From positions 1 through 50,246 of the forward strand of contig CAMDOH010000010.1 in the NCBI GenBank assembly GCA_945903605.1: DNA of 50,246 nt, given 5' to 3'. Within the stretch, counting starts at the first letter, position 1. Each line of letters begins with the position of its first letter. The position numbers and the translations under genes were made by a program. This document shows, piece after piece, positions 22,921 to 32,346 of this stretch. This DNA comes from Akkermansia muciniphila. Its GTDB lineage: Bacteria > Verrucomicrobiota > Verrucomicrobiia > Limisphaerales > UBA1100. Under the pieces are notes generated by a model. The model ran no database searches. It had not been told where the DNA came from and was given only the letters and a program-made list of their open reading frames with translations.

Positions 22921-25740
22921 ATGGACTATAAAAACACACTCAATCTGCCGCGCACGGATTTCGCGATGAAGGCCGACCTCGTCACGCGCGAGCCGCAGCG
23001 ACTGGCGCAGTGGGAATCCGCCGGCCTGTATGCGCAGCTCCAGCAACGCCGCGCCGGTGCGCCGAAATTCGTGTTGCACGATGGCCCGCCTTTCGCCAAT
23101 GGCGATGTCCACGTCGGCACCGCGCTCAACAAGATTCTCAAGGACATCATCATCAAGTATCAGTCCTTGCGCGGCTGCCATGCGCCGTATGTGCCCGGCT
23201 GGGATTGCCACGGACTGCCCATCGAATTCAAGGTGTCACAGGAGATGCGCAAGGCGGGCAACACCGCGAGCGACCCCGCCGCCATTCGCACGGCCTGCGA
23301 AATCTACGCGCGCAAATACATCGATCTTCAGCGCACGCAATTCAAGCGCTTGGGTGTGCTGGGTGATTGGGAGAATCCGTATCTCACGCTCGATAAAGAA
23401 TACGAGGCCGACGAGCTGCGCCTTTTTGCCGACATCGTGGAGAAGGGTTTTGTTTATCGCGGCAAGAAGCCGGTGTACTGGAGCATCCCGTGCCGCACGG
23501 CGCTCGCCGAGGCCGAAGTGGAATATGCCGATCACGTGAGCCAGAGCGTGTTCGTGAAATTCCCCGTGGTCGGCCAGCCCAATACTTTCATCCTCATCTG
23601 GACCACCACACCGTGGACGCTGCCCGCCAATCTCGCCGTGGCTTTCAGCGCGAAGTTCTCCTATCAACTCGTCCGCGTCGCCGATGAGTCGCTGCTGGTC
23701 GAGACGATGTTGCTGCCCAAAGTCGCCGCTACGTGCGGTTGGGAAAGCCACGAGATCATCCGCACCGTGTACGGCGATGAACTGGCCACGCTGGAATATC
23801 AGCATCCCTTTTGCGCGCGCACGGGGCGACTGTTCGCAGCCGAGTTTGTCGAGAATTCCACCGGAACGGGTTTTGTCCACATCGCGCCGGGCCACGGCAC
23901 CGACGATTACAACCTGGGCCGCGCGCACGCACTGCCCATCTACTCGCCTGTGGATGACGAGGGTCGACTCGCCCACACCGGCGATTTGCAGCCCGCGCAA
24001 CAGATGCCCGCGAGCCTCATCGGCAAGGCCATCCTTGAAAAGGCCGGCAAGAGCGAGGCGAATGAAGCGGTCATCGCGCTCCTGCGCGAATTGAATGCGC
24101 TCGCGCACGCGGAGGATTACACCCACAGCTACCCGCATTGTTGGCGCAGCAAAACGCCGGTCATTTTCCGCGCGATGGATCAGTGGTTCATCAAAGTGGA
24201 TCATGACGCCTTTCGTCAGCGCGCGGTGCAAACCATCGGCCACGTGCATTGGGTGCCCGACTGGGGTCAGCGCCGGATCGAATCAGCCGTGGGCACACGC
24301 CCGGATTGGTGCATCAGCCGCCAGCGCACTTGGGGCGTACCCATCCCCGCTTTTTACGACGCCAAGCAAAATCCCATTCTCGATGCGCGCATCGTTCGCG
24401 CCGCCGCCGATCTCTTCGAGAAATACGGCAGCAACGTTTGGTTTGAGAAAACCGCCGCCGAATTGTGGGCGCTCTTGAAACCCGCCGATTGGAACGGCCC
24501 CGCGCCCGTTGCCAAATCGCAGGACACACTCGACGTGTGGATTGATTCGGGTTCCTCCTCGCGCGCGGTGTTGATGCGCCGCGCAGAATTGCAGCGCGCC
24601 CATTCTCCCGGAGCGATGGCGTGGCAGGCCGATGTTTATCTGGAAGGCTCCGACCAGCATCGCGGCTGGTTCCAATCCTCGCTGCTCCTCTCGCTTGCGG
24701 GCAATGGCGCCGCGCCCTTCAAGACCGTGATCACACACGGGTTCATGGTGGACGCCGATCGCGAAAAGATTTCCAAAAGCAAACAGACCGGCTACGAGAA
24801 ACCGCAGACCGCCGATGCCTACGTGAAAGCGCATGGCGCCGATGTGTTGCGCCTCTGGGTGGCCTCGCAGGATTTTCGCAATGACATCGTCGTGAGCGAG
24901 GAACGCATCCGCAAGGTGAGCGAAACCTATCGCAACCTGCGCAACACGCTGCGTTATCAGCTCTCCAATCTTTACGACTTCAATCCCGCTGCGCACACCG
25001 TGACCGATGCGAAACTCACGCCGCTCGACCGCTGGGTGCTGGGCGAATTCGCTGCGCTCGAAGAATCCGTGCGCGCCGCCTACGATGCTTTTGAATTCCA
25101 CGTCGTGTATCAGAAAGTCTCGCAGTTCGCTGCCGTCGAACTTTCCTCCATCTACCATGACGTGGTGAAAGACCGGCTCTACACCGACGCGGCGAATTCA
25201 CCGCGTCGCCGCGCCACACAGACTGCGCTGCACCGGATGGTCTCCGGCCTCGCCAGAATGCTCGCACCCATCCTCGCCTTCACCGCCGATGAAACGTGGG
25301 AATTCATCCCCGGCACAAACGTGCCTTCCGTGCATCTGGCCGACTGGCCCGAACGCGGCGCGCCGCTTTCTGAAACGGATCAAGCCGACTGGAAACAACT
25401 CTTCGCCCTGCGCGAACTGGCATTGCCCGAGCTGGAAAAGGCGCGGCAATCCAAACTCATCGGCAAAGCGCTTGAAGCCAAAGTCACGCTCTCGGGCAAT
25501 GCCGAGTCACTCGCCACCGCGCACGCGCAGGCCGATTCCCTGCGCGAACTCCTCAATGTTTCCCAGCTTGAATTGCGGGACGAACCGACGGCGCAGATCG
25601 TCACCGCCACAGTGCAGAAAGCTGAAGGCGCCAAGTGCGAACGCTGCTGGCATTGGGAACTCGACCTCGGCAAACACGCCGCGCACCCGACAATTTGCGG
25701 ACGCTGCGTGAGTGCGGTGACAGACATTGCAGTCGCTTGA
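22921..25740 (+). CDS. ileS: Isoleucyl-tRNA synthetase
   Basis: 939 aa from the ATG at 22921 (MDYKNTLNLP; an ATG at 22909 adds four residues). Class I signatures: HVGT at 64-67 in place of the usual HIGH, and KISKS at 616-620. PYVPGWDCHGLPIE and WIDSGSSSR-type motifs are typical. The editing domain CP1 is present (WTTTPWTLPANLAVA). A C-terminal zinc finger has C906, C909, C926 and C929, as in the E. coli-type enzyme. It charges tRNA-Ile in the cytosol. The HVGT form is unusual in its last residue. Confidence 0.97.
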   Translation: MDYKNTLNLPRTDFAMKADLVTREPQRLAQWESAGLYAQLQQRRAGAPKFVLHDGPPFANGDVHVGTALNKILKDIIIKYQSLRGCHAPYVPGWDCHGLPIEFKVSQEMRKAGNTASDPAAIRTACEIYARKYIDLQRTQFKRLGVLGDWENPYLTLDKEYEADELRLFADIVEKGFVYRGKKPVYWSIPCRTALAEAEVEYADHVSQSVFVKFPVVGQPNTFILIWTTTPWTLPANLAVAFSAKFSYQLVRVADESLLVETMLLPKVAATCGWESHEIIRTVYGDELATLEYQHPFCARTGRLFAAEFVENSTGTGFVHIAPGHGTDDYNLGRAHALPIYSPVDDEGRLAHTGDLQPAQQMPASLIGKAILEKAGKSEANEAVIALLRELNALAHAEDYTHSYPHCWRSKTPVIFRAMDQWFIKVDHDAFRQRAVQTIGHVHWVPDWGQRRIESAVGTRPDWCISRQRTWGVPIPAFYDAKQNPILDARIVRAAADLFEKYGSNVWFEKTAAELWALLKPADWNGPAPVAKSQDTLDVWIDSGSSSRAVLMRRAELQRAHSPGAMAWQADVYLEGSDQHRGWFQSSLLLSLAGNGAAPFKTVITHGFMVDADREKISKSKQTGYEKPQTADAYVKAHGADVLRLWVASQDFRNDIVVSEERIRKVSETYRNLRNTLRYQLSNLYDFNPAAHTVTDAKLTPLDRWVLGEFAALEESVRAAYDAFEFHVVYQKVSQFAAVELSSIYHDVVKDRLYTDAANSPRRRATQTALHRMVSGLARMLAPILAFTADETWEFIPGTNVPSVHLADWPERGAPLSETDQADWKQLFALRELALPELEKARQSKLIGKALEAKVTLSGNAESLATAHAQADSLRELLNVSQLELRDEPTAQIVTATVQKAEGAKCERCWHWELDLGKHAAHPTICGRCVSAVTDIAVA

Positions 25741-25745
25741 TTCAT

Positions 25746-25761
25746 TTCCCGCACGCGGGAA
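25746..25761. terminator. Weak hairpin between convergent ileS and cytochrome genes
   Basis: TTCCCG (25746-25751), loop CACG, CGGGAA (25756-25761). It lies six bases after the ileS stop in an 87-base convergent gap, where a terminator is expected. There is no T-run, so intrinsic termination is doubtful. Confidence 0.3.
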
Positions 25762-25827
25762 TGCCTTGCCCGAGCTTGAAATGATGGCGCGCTCCTGCTG
25801 GTGGATGCGGTCTTTGTTTGGACAAAA

Positions 25828-26217
25828 CTAGCGAGGGGAAATCGCGGGAGGGACGGGCATCGCATCAATCCATTTTCGCAGGAGGGCGAGTTCCTCTTTT
25901 GTGACGCGCAGAGTTTCCTTCTTGGGCGGCATCTCGTTGAAATGAATCAGCTCGATGAGCAGACTTTTTTGAGCATTCCCCGGCTTGATCGCAGGCCCCG
26001 ACACGCCGCCGATGAGCATCGAACTCAGTGAGCGCATGTCGAGCTTGCCGTCGCGCCGCTTCACACCGTGGCACCGAAGGCATTTCTCTTCGAGGATTGG
26101 CAGTGCGTCCCGTTTGAAGTCCGGAACAGTGTCCTTCTTGTCGTCTGCGTGCGCACTGCCCGCTGCGAGGCTGCAAATCAGCAGCCCGCAGTGGAACGCT
26201 TGATGACGCATCCGCAT
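25828..26217 (-). CDS. Exported c-type cytochrome of the PSCyt1/planctomycete type
   Basis: 129 aa. Signal peptide 1-24 (cut near AHADD). One haem site CLRCH with C46, C49 and H50, and the likely sixth ligand M96 in FNEMPPKK. The ILEEKCLRCHG opening, the acidic DGKLDMRS stretch and the EMPPKK motif match the small cytochrome domain at the start of many PVC surface proteins. It stands alone here rather than fused to the usual DUF1549/1553 domains. It would pass electrons in the periplasm. It follows the DUF3500 gene by 18 bases on the same strand. Confidence 0.85.
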   Translation of the reverse strand: MRMRHQAFHCGLLICSLAAGSAHADDKKDTVPDFKRDALPILEEKCLRCHGVKRRDGKLDMRSLSSMLIGGVSGPAIKPGNAQKSLLIELIHFNEMPPKKETLRVTKEELALLRKWIDAMPVPPAISPR

Positions 26218-26235
26218 CGCCCGTCCGCTTGAAAT

Positions 26236-27291
26236 CTACGCTTGGCCGACAATGTTCACGAAGCAATGGACGTGCGGCAGGACGCGGTAGTTCCAGACGA
26301 ATCCGGGGCCTTCAATCCGCCACGCGTCCCAGCGGCCATTTCCCTTTTCCGCGTCGTCCTTGTAGAACGCGAGACGTAGTTTCTCCATGCCGCCGTTGGT
26401 CTTAATGAGCTGCATCACTTCGTCCCCATCTTCCTTGCGGAACGGACTGATCAACGTGCGCATGACGCCCGTCACCAGCTTCCGTTGCGACTCGTCGAGA
26501 TCCGCGTAGCCGATGCCGGTCAGCGATTTCGCCATCAAGAGAGGCCGCAGCGCGCCCGCGCCGTCGCCGGGACCGCCGACCACGACCGCTTTTTTCTGCT
26601 GCTGTTCGCTGAGCATGTCAAACACGCCCATCACCTGCTTGGTCTGGTAATTATAAACGTTCGTGTCGCTGTGACCGTTGGCGGAGTGGCCGTAATACAT
26701 CGGCCCGCCGAACGCGGTGTTCGGCTGGGAATTGCCGTCGCAGCGCAGTGTCAGGTGATGCCCAGCGAAGACCCACGAGAACGGATCCTTGCCCGACGGA
26801 TCGCCGAAGATGGCGATGCCATTGCCCGCGAAGGAACCGCTGTCGTCCCATTTTCCCTTGCGGCTAATCCGGTCGTAAGATTCCTCGTCGGAAAGGATCG
26901 CCTTGAAAGTCGTGTGGATCAGATCCTGTTGCGGTTTCGTGAACTGCTCGCCCAACTTCTTGCCAAGCGGCGGCGCATTATGCGTTTTGAGCCGCGTCGG
27001 CGTGCCACCCTTTTCGGCGCCGTGCGCCCAAGGCAGCACCATCGCGGCTTTCTGTTCAGCCGTCAGCGTGGCGTAAATCTCGCGCACGAGCGTTTCCGCC
27101 GGCTTTGCCGCGCGCGCCTTATCAACCGGGGCCGCAAAAGCCGACGTGGAAGAAAGCAGCGACGCGCCTCCCATCACACCCATCGCGCCGCCCGCCACAA
27201 CGCGGATGAAATCGCGTCGAGCCAGACCGGTCAACGGAGTGACGACTTCGGAACATTCGGGGCAAGTCTGCGGGGTGGAGCGTGTGTTCAT
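26236..27291 (-). CDS. Tat-exported DUF3500 protein
   Basis: 351 aa. RRDFIRV at 25-31 is a Tat motif, followed by a Gly/Ala/Ser-rich hydrophobic stretch, so it leaves the cytosol folded. Two Cys pairs in the first 15 residues (CPEC) may be a metal knuckle. The body fits DUF3500: FAGHHLTLR, GPMYYGHSANGH and GPGFVWNYRVLPHVH are typical. The family is widespread in Verrucomicrobia, Planctomycetes and fungi, with no established reaction. It is next to a single-haem cytochrome and a Tat-exported oxidoreductase, so a redox role is possible. Confidence 0.83.
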   Translation of the reverse strand: MNTRSTPQTCPECSEVVTPLTGLARRDFIRVVAGGAMGVMGGASLLSSTSAFAAPVDKARAAKPAETLVREIYATLTAEQKAAMVLPWAHGAEKGGTPTRLKTHNAPPLGKKLGEQFTKPQQDLIHTTFKAILSDEESYDRISRKGKWDDSGSFAGNGIAIFGDPSGKDPFSWVFAGHHLTLRCDGNSQPNTAFGGPMYYGHSANGHSDTNVYNYQTKQVMGVFDMLSEQQQKKAVVVGGPGDGAGALRPLLMAKSLTGIGYADLDESQRKLVTGVMRTLISPFRKEDGDEVMQLIKTNGGMEKLRLAFYKDDAEKGNGRWDAWRIEGPGFVWNYRVLPHVHCFVNIVGQA

Positions 27292-27358
27292 AGTGAGATA
27301 GTTTGGGGTGTTGATGGAGTGAGTGGAGACGGTGTTTGTTGGAGGTTCATTGACGGTG

Positions 27359-27386
27359 ATTCTACGACGCCTCCGGTTAAGGGCAA
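27359..27386 (-). promoter_or_regulatory. Candidate promoter of the DUF3500-cytochrome pair
   Basis: On the minus strand TTGCCC (27386-27381) and TAGAAT (27364-27359) are 16 bases apart; matches are 4/6 and 5/6. The predicted start is about 60 bases before the ATG at 27291. It lies in the 159-base gap after the Gfo/Idh/MocA gene, the longest non-coding stretch in the window, in which I see no further gene. Confidence 0.4.
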
Positions 27387-27450
27387 ATTCAATCGGCTGA
27401 CTTTCAGAAACCCATCTGCATGACGATGCATTGAGCGAACTACTGCCGGC

Positions 27451-28761
27451 TCAGACTTTCGGTTCCCAACCGGGGCGGTATTCGCGCGACCAGTGTTTCT
27501 TCACGGCATCGTCATCGCCGAGAATCTTGCCGGTCTTCGGATCGCAATGAATCGTGCGGCCGGTGCGGTAGGCGATGTTGCCGAGGTGACAAAGCCGCGT
27601 GCTGATCTGCGCGTCGCCAATCTCGGCGTTCAACTTCTCGCCGGTGCGCACGGCGTTGAGGAAATTGCCAAAGTGAAATCCATCGCTCCATTTGCCGGGG
27701 ACATTCGCCGTCTCTTTGCCGGCGAGGTCGTGGATTTTGTAGCCGCTGCCGACGATTGAAAGCGTGCCGCTCTCGCCGTAGAAAGTGACAAGCGGATGAT
27801 TCTCCGGCTTGCGCGCATGGCAACTGCTCTGTTCCCACGCGATGCCGACCTTGCCGAAATCATAGACGGCGTAGGCCGTGTCCGGCGTCTCCTGATCATC
27901 CTCGAAATGGTACCGCCCGCCGTTGCAGGTGACGCGGGTGGGATAATCCACGCCCAAGCCCCAGCGCGCGACATCCAGAAAATGTGGCCCGTTATTCTGC
28001 ATCTCACCGCCGCCCCAGTGCCACATCCAATGCCAGTTGTAATGCACGATGTTGTCCTTGAACGGACGCTCAGGCGTCGGCCCCTGCCAGCTTTTCCAGC
28101 CCTCGGCCCCGAGCCATTCGGGCAGCGCCGCCGCCACGCCCTTCTTGATGGTCGGCCGCGCGCCGTCATACCAGCAACGGGCGTAGAGCAACCGGCCGAT
28201 GGCGCCGGACTTGAGTTTCTCGATGCCCTCGATGATTCCCGGTTGACTGCGGCGTTGGTTGCCCATCTGCACCTGCTTTTTATATTTGCGCGACGCCGCG
28301 ACGATCAGCTCCGCCTCGCGACAATTGTGGCTGCCGGGTTTTTCCACATACACATGCTTGCCCGCCTGCATGGCCATGATGGCCGCGGGCGTGTGCCAGA
28401 AATTCGGTGCGGCGATGGAAATCACATCCACACTCTTGTCCTCCAACATCCGCAGAAATTCCGTCACGCCTTTGGGCTCGCGTCTCTCAGGCTGATCTTT
28501 GATGAGGTTGCGCGCCGCGTTCAAACCACTGGCCACCCGGCGCGAATCCAGATCGCACACATAAGCCACCTCGCAATTGGACTGCGTCAGGTAACTGCTG
28601 ACATGCCCCATGCCGCGCCCCAATCCCATCACGCCCACGATGACTTTCTTCTGCGAATCCGCCGCGTGCAGCGATGGAAAACCTTTGGCAGCCGCCCAGC
28701 CGATGGCACCGGCGACCGCACTTTGTTTGATGAAACGACGACGGGAAGGTGTGGTGTTCAT
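27451..28761 (-). CDS. Tat-exported Gfo/Idh/MocA-family oxidoreductase
   Basis: 436 aa from the ATG at 28761. SRRRFIKQ at 6-13 is a Tat motif followed by an Ala/Gly-rich hydrophobic core. The Rossmann start is [13 protein letters not shown] (40-52) and the family's EKP is at 140-142. The C-terminal half has typical domain features such as [20 protein letters not shown]. These NAD(P)-dependent enzymes oxidise or reduce sugars and sugar derivatives; Tat export lets them carry their cofactor folded. The group is greatly expanded in Verrucomicrobia and often linked to polysaccharide breakdown. Substrate not deducible. Confidence 0.9.
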   Translation of the reverse strand: MNTTPSRRRFIKQSAVAGAIGWAAAKGFPSLHAADSQKKVIVGVMGLGRGMGHVSSYLTQSNCEVAYVCDLDSRRVASGLNAARNLIKDQPERREPKGVTEFLRMLEDKSVDVISIAAPNFWHTPAAIMAMQAGKHVYVEKPGSHNCREAELIVAASRKYKKQVQMGNQRRSQPGIIEGIEKLKSGAIGRLLYARCWYDGARPTIKKGVAAALPEWLGAEGWKSWQGPTPERPFKDNIVHYNWHWMWHWGGGEMQNNGPHFLDVARWGLGVDYPTRVTCNGGRYHFEDDQETPDTAYAVYDFGKVGIAWEQSSCHARKPENHPLVTFYGESGTLSIVGSGYKIHDLAGKETANVPGKWSDGFHFGNFLNAVRTGEKLNAEIGDAQISTRLCHLGNIAYRTGRTIHCDPKTGKILGDDDAVKKHWSREYRPGWEPKV

Positions 28762-28821
28762 GGCAAGTAGGATCGCCATGAAAGTAGAACGATGCTGGAA
28801 GTTGACAAGGACAAACCCGTG

Positions 28822-29574
28822 TCACCCGCCACCGCGATGCAGCAGTGCGCGGCCGTATTCGCGATTGAGTCTGGCAATGAAATCGAGCCGGATTTCTTTG
28901 GGACAAACCGCCTCGCAGGAGCCGGTCACCGAGCAGGCGCCAAATCCTTCGGTGTCCATCTGCGCGACCATGTTGAGCGCGCGACGTTCGCGTTCGACTT
29001 TTCCCTGCGGCATGAGCGCGAGATGAGAAACTTTGGCGGCCACGAACAACATGGCACTGGCATTTTTGCACGCGGCCACACACGCGCCGCAGCCGATACA
29101 TTGCGCGGCGTCCATCGCCTGATCGGAGTCTTCTTTGGCGACGGGAATCGCATTGGCATCGGGCACGCCGCCAGTGGAGACAGAAACAAAACCGCCGGCC
29201 TGGATGATTCGGTCGAACGCACTGCGATCACAGACCAGATCTTTCACCATCGGAAACGCACGCGCGCGCCACGGCTCCACAGTGATCGTCTCGCCATCGC
29301 TGAATTTGCGCATGTGCAGTTGGCAGGCAGTCGTCGCCTTGTGACCGCCATGCGCCGTGCCGTTGATGACAAGCGAGCAGGCGCCACAGATGCCTTCGCG
29401 ACAGTCGCTGTCGAAGGCGATGGGTTCGATCCCGCGCAAGATGAGTCCCTCGTTCACCACATCGAGCATCTCGAGAAAGGACATGTCGGGATTGACCTCG
29501 CGCACCTCGTGCGTTTCGAAACCGCCGATGTCCTTCGCATCTTTCTGCCGCCAGATTTTGAGAGTGAGATTCAT
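28822..29574 (-). CDS. sdhB: Succinate dehydrogenase/fumarate reductase iron-sulfur subunit
   Basis: 250 aa. [2Fe-2S] ligands C58, C63, C66 and C84; [4Fe-4S] C159, C162, C165 and [3Fe-4S] C169, C214, C220, C224 are all present in the usual spacing. It carries electrons from the flavin of SdhA to quinone at SdhC on the cytosolic face of the membrane. It starts four bases after the sdhA stop. It is the last gene of sdhCAB. Confidence 0.95.
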   Translation of the reverse strand: MNLTLKIWRQKDAKDIGGFETHEVREVNPDMSFLEMLDVVNEGLILRGIEPIAFDSDCREGICGACSLVINGTAHGGHKATTACQLHMRKFSDGETITVEPWRARAFPMVKDLVCDRSAFDRIIQAGGFVSVSTGGVPDANAIPVAKEDSDQAMDAAQCIGCGACVAACKNASAMLFVAAKVSHLALMPQGKVERERRALNMVAQMDTEGFGACSVTGSCEAVCPKEIRLDFIARLNREYGRALLHRGGG

Positions 29575-29578
29575 GCGG

Positions 29579-31492
29579 TCATTTATAGCTGCGTGTGGCC
29601 AGATGCACCTCGTCGAACGTCAGCGGCTCGATATGTCGCGTCGGTGACTTGCCTTCTCCCTGATATTCCCACGCGGCCACGTGAGAGAAATGGGCATCGT
29701 CACGTTTGCATTCGCCGGCTTCCTGATGCTCCACGCGGAAATGTCCGCCGCAGGATTCTTCTCGCGTCAAGGCGTCCAGGCAGAGCAATTCGCCAAACTC
29801 GAGAAAATCTGCCACGCGTCCGGCGTATTCGAGATCTTGATTCAAGCTGCCGTTCTCGCCGGTGACACGCACGTTGCTCCAGAATTCCTCGCGCAAGGCC
29901 GGGATTTTTTGCAAGGCCGCTGTGAGGCTCTCCTTGCTGCGGGCCATGCCGCAATGTTCCCACATCAGCTTTCCCAATTCTCGGTGAATGGAGGTGGCGG
30001 TGCGCTTGCCCTTCACGGCGAGCAGTCGCCGTGTGCGCGCGGAAACAGTTTCCTGCGCCTTCTTGAATTCGGGATGATCGGTTGTGATCCTGGTTTGTTT
30101 TTGCGATGCGAAGTAATGGCCGATCGTGTAGGGCAGAATGAAATAGCCGTCGGCCAATCCCTGCATGAGCGCGCTCGCGCCGAGCCGGTTCGCTCCATGA
30201 TCGGAGAAATTGGCTTCACCGAGCACGAACAGCCCGGGCAGGTTGCTCATCAAATTGTAATCCACCCACAGCCCGCCCATCGTGTAGTGCACGGCTGGAT
30301 AAATGCGCATAGGTTGCTGATAAGCGTTCTCGCCGGTGATCCGCTCGTACATGTCGAACAAGTTTCCGTATCGCTCCCGGACAACTGGCTCGGTCAATCG
30401 CGCAATGGCGTCGGCGAAATCGAGATACACGCCTAGACTGCCCGGCCCGACGCCGCGTCCTTCGTCGCACACTTCTTTCGCGGCACGACTGGCGATGTCA
30501 CGCGGGGCCAGGTTGCCAAAGCTGGGATACTTCCGTTCCAGATAATAATCGCGGTCGGAATCGGGAATGCTGGCCGGAGTTTTGCCGCAGTCCTCCTTGC
30601 GTTTGGGCACCCACACACGGCCGTCGTTGCGCAAGGACTCGCTCATCAGCGTGAGCTTGGATTGATGATCGCCGCTCACGGGAATGCAGGTGGGATGGAT
30701 TTGCGTGTAGCAGGGATTGGCGAATGTCGCGCCCATTTTGTGCGCGCGATAGGTGGCGGTGACGTTGCACCCTTTCGCATTGGTGGAGAGAAAAAAGACG
30801 TTGCCGTATCCGCCGGTGGCGAGCACCACTGCATCGGCCGCGTGACTGGTCACCACACCGTTAATCAAATCGCGAACGACTATTCCCTTGGCATGACCGT
30901 CAACGACGACGAGTTCGAGCATCTCCGTTCGTGGATACATTTCCACACGACCCAACCCGATCTGTCTGGAGAGCGCTTGATAAGCGCCCAGGAGCAGTTG
31001 CTGTCCCGTCTGGCCGCGCGCATAAAATGTCCGGCTCACTTGCGCGCCTCCGAAGGAACGATTGTCGAGCAGCCCGCCGTACTCGCGCGCAAACGGAACG
31101 CCTTGCGCCACGCACTGGTCGATGATGCTCACCGAGACCTGCGCGAGCCGGTGAACATTCGCTTCGCGTGCGCGAAAATCGCCGCCTTTGACTGTGTCGT
31201 AAAACAACCGGTGAACCGAGTCGCCGTCGTTCTTGTAATTCTTGGCGGCATTGATTCCGCCTTGAGCGGCGATGGAATGGGCGCGACGCGGACTGTCCTG
31301 AAAACAGAAACACTTCACGTTGTATCCCAGCTCCGCGAGCGATGCGGCGGCGCTGGCACCGGCAAGTCCTGCGCCGACCACGATCACATCGAACTTCCGC
31401 TTGTTGGCTGGGTTCACCAGCTTCATGTCGAAGCGGTGCTGATCCCATTTCTGAGTCAACGGACCTGATGGAATGTGCGCGTCCAATTTCAT
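29579..31492 (-). CDS. sdhA: Succinate dehydrogenase/fumarate reductase flavoprotein subunit
   Basis: 637 aa from the ATG at 31492, whose ATGA overlap with sdhC decides the start. FAD-binding [12 protein letters not shown] begins at 38; H72 in [10 protein letters not shown] is the residue that links covalently to FAD. Later motifs include [14 protein letters not shown], the conserved HPTCIPVSG region and the C-terminal helical domain. It oxidises succinate to fumarate (or the reverse) in the citric acid cycle. The long form with a C-terminal extension resembles the Bacteroidetes/epsilon-type enzyme that works with a diheme cytochrome b. Confidence 0.95.
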   Translation of the reverse strand: MKLDAHIPSGPLTQKWDQHRFDMKLVNPANKRKFDVIVVGAGLAGASAAASLAELGYNVKCFCFQDSPRRAHSIAAQGGINAAKNYKNDGDSVHRLFYDTVKGGDFRAREANVHRLAQVSVSIIDQCVAQGVPFAREYGGLLDNRSFGGAQVSRTFYARGQTGQQLLLGAYQALSRQIGLGRVEMYPRTEMLELVVVDGHAKGIVVRDLINGVVTSHAADAVVLATGGYGNVFFLSTNAKGCNVTATYRAHKMGATFANPCYTQIHPTCIPVSGDHQSKLTLMSESLRNDGRVWVPKRKEDCGKTPASIPDSDRDYYLERKYPSFGNLAPRDIASRAAKEVCDEGRGVGPGSLGVYLDFADAIARLTEPVVRERYGNLFDMYERITGENAYQQPMRIYPAVHYTMGGLWVDYNLMSNLPGLFVLGEANFSDHGANRLGASALMQGLADGYFILPYTIGHYFASQKQTRITTDHPEFKKAQETVSARTRRLLAVKGKRTATSIHRELGKLMWEHCGMARSKESLTAALQKIPALREEFWSNVRVTGENGSLNQDLEYAGRVADFLEFGELLCLDALTREESCGGHFRVEHQEAGECKRDDAHFSHVAAWEYQGEGKSPTRHIEPLTFDEVHLATRSYK

Positions 31493-32223
31493 TTGCAGCA
31501 ATCGCAGCCTGTCGTAGCGGTCACCAGTCCGCTCAACACGGCGACCGGCACGGTGATGTATCCGAGAAATAAAAGGAGCGATGCGACGATTCCGAATCGC
31601 TGAATCAACGGCCACCACGCGTGGTTACGAAGTCCCAGTGTTTGGAAAAGGGCGCTCAATCCGTGGCTCAGATGCAGGCAAAGCAGTCCGACGGCGAGAA
31701 TGTAAAATCCACTGACGAATGGGTTCTGGAATCCAGTGACCATCATCCGATACACGTCGTGAAATCCTTTCTGCGCGCCTTCAGCGACGTGAAACGTCTT
31801 GAAATCGACCGACACAAAATTGATCTCCGGCACTTGGACGGTGAAGTGGAGTATGTGATAGATCGCAAACGCGGCGACGATCAGTCCGCTCATCAACATC
31901 GTGCGACTGGCAAAAGTGGCAGCGACGGGATTGGGATCGCCGATGTACTGCACAGGTCGCGCGGCTTTGTTTTCCGCCGTGAGTTTGATCGCGCTCCAGA
32001 GGTGAATCGCGACCATGGAGAGCAGTCCCAATCGCGCCGGCCAAAGCAATTCCTTGTTGGACTGGAGAAATTGCGCGTAACGGTTGAGCGATTCCGGCCC
32101 GAGAAACAACTGGAGGTTGCCGAGCATGTGCACGACGGTGAAACCGAATAACCCAGCACCTGAGAGGGCCATGAGATATTTTCTGCCCAAGGTCGTCCCG
32201 AACAATTGTGCGGCTAGCTTCAT
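31489..32223 (-). CDS. sdhC: Succinate:quinone oxidoreductase cytochrome b558 subunit (diheme type)
   Basis: 244 aa from the ATG at 32223; a TTG at 32295 would add 24 residues. Five membrane helices. H32, H74, H123 and H184 fall where the four haem ligands of Wolinella-type diheme FrdC lie, so it probably binds two haems and reduces menaquinone without an SdhD partner. [10 protein letters not shown] at 13-22 is the family opening. The C-terminus ends GCDCCK, three Cys in four residues, which is odd for this subunit. TATAGA on the minus strand near 32310 could be a -10 box, but no good -35 was found. Confidence 0.9.
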   Translation of the reverse strand: MKLAAQLFGTTLGRKYLMALSGAGLFGFTVVHMLGNLQLFLGPESLNRYAQFLQSNKELLWPARLGLLSMVAIHLWSAIKLTAENKAARPVQYIGDPNPVAATFASRTMLMSGLIVAAFAIYHILHFTVQVPEINFVSVDFKTFHVAEGAQKGFHDVYRMMVTGFQNPFVSGFYILAVGLLCLHLSHGLSALFQTLGLRNHAWWPLIQRFGIVASLLLFLGYITVPVAVLSGLVTATTGCDCCK

Positions 32224-32346
32224 TCCATGTGCGCCGATCATCGCCAGCGCAATCGTCGCTGCTGCAAACCTAATGACTCTCGTCGATAAAGGCAATTCAC
32301 AGCCGAATCTATAAGGCGGACTGTGGCGCGCGTAAGCAGAGTTGAT

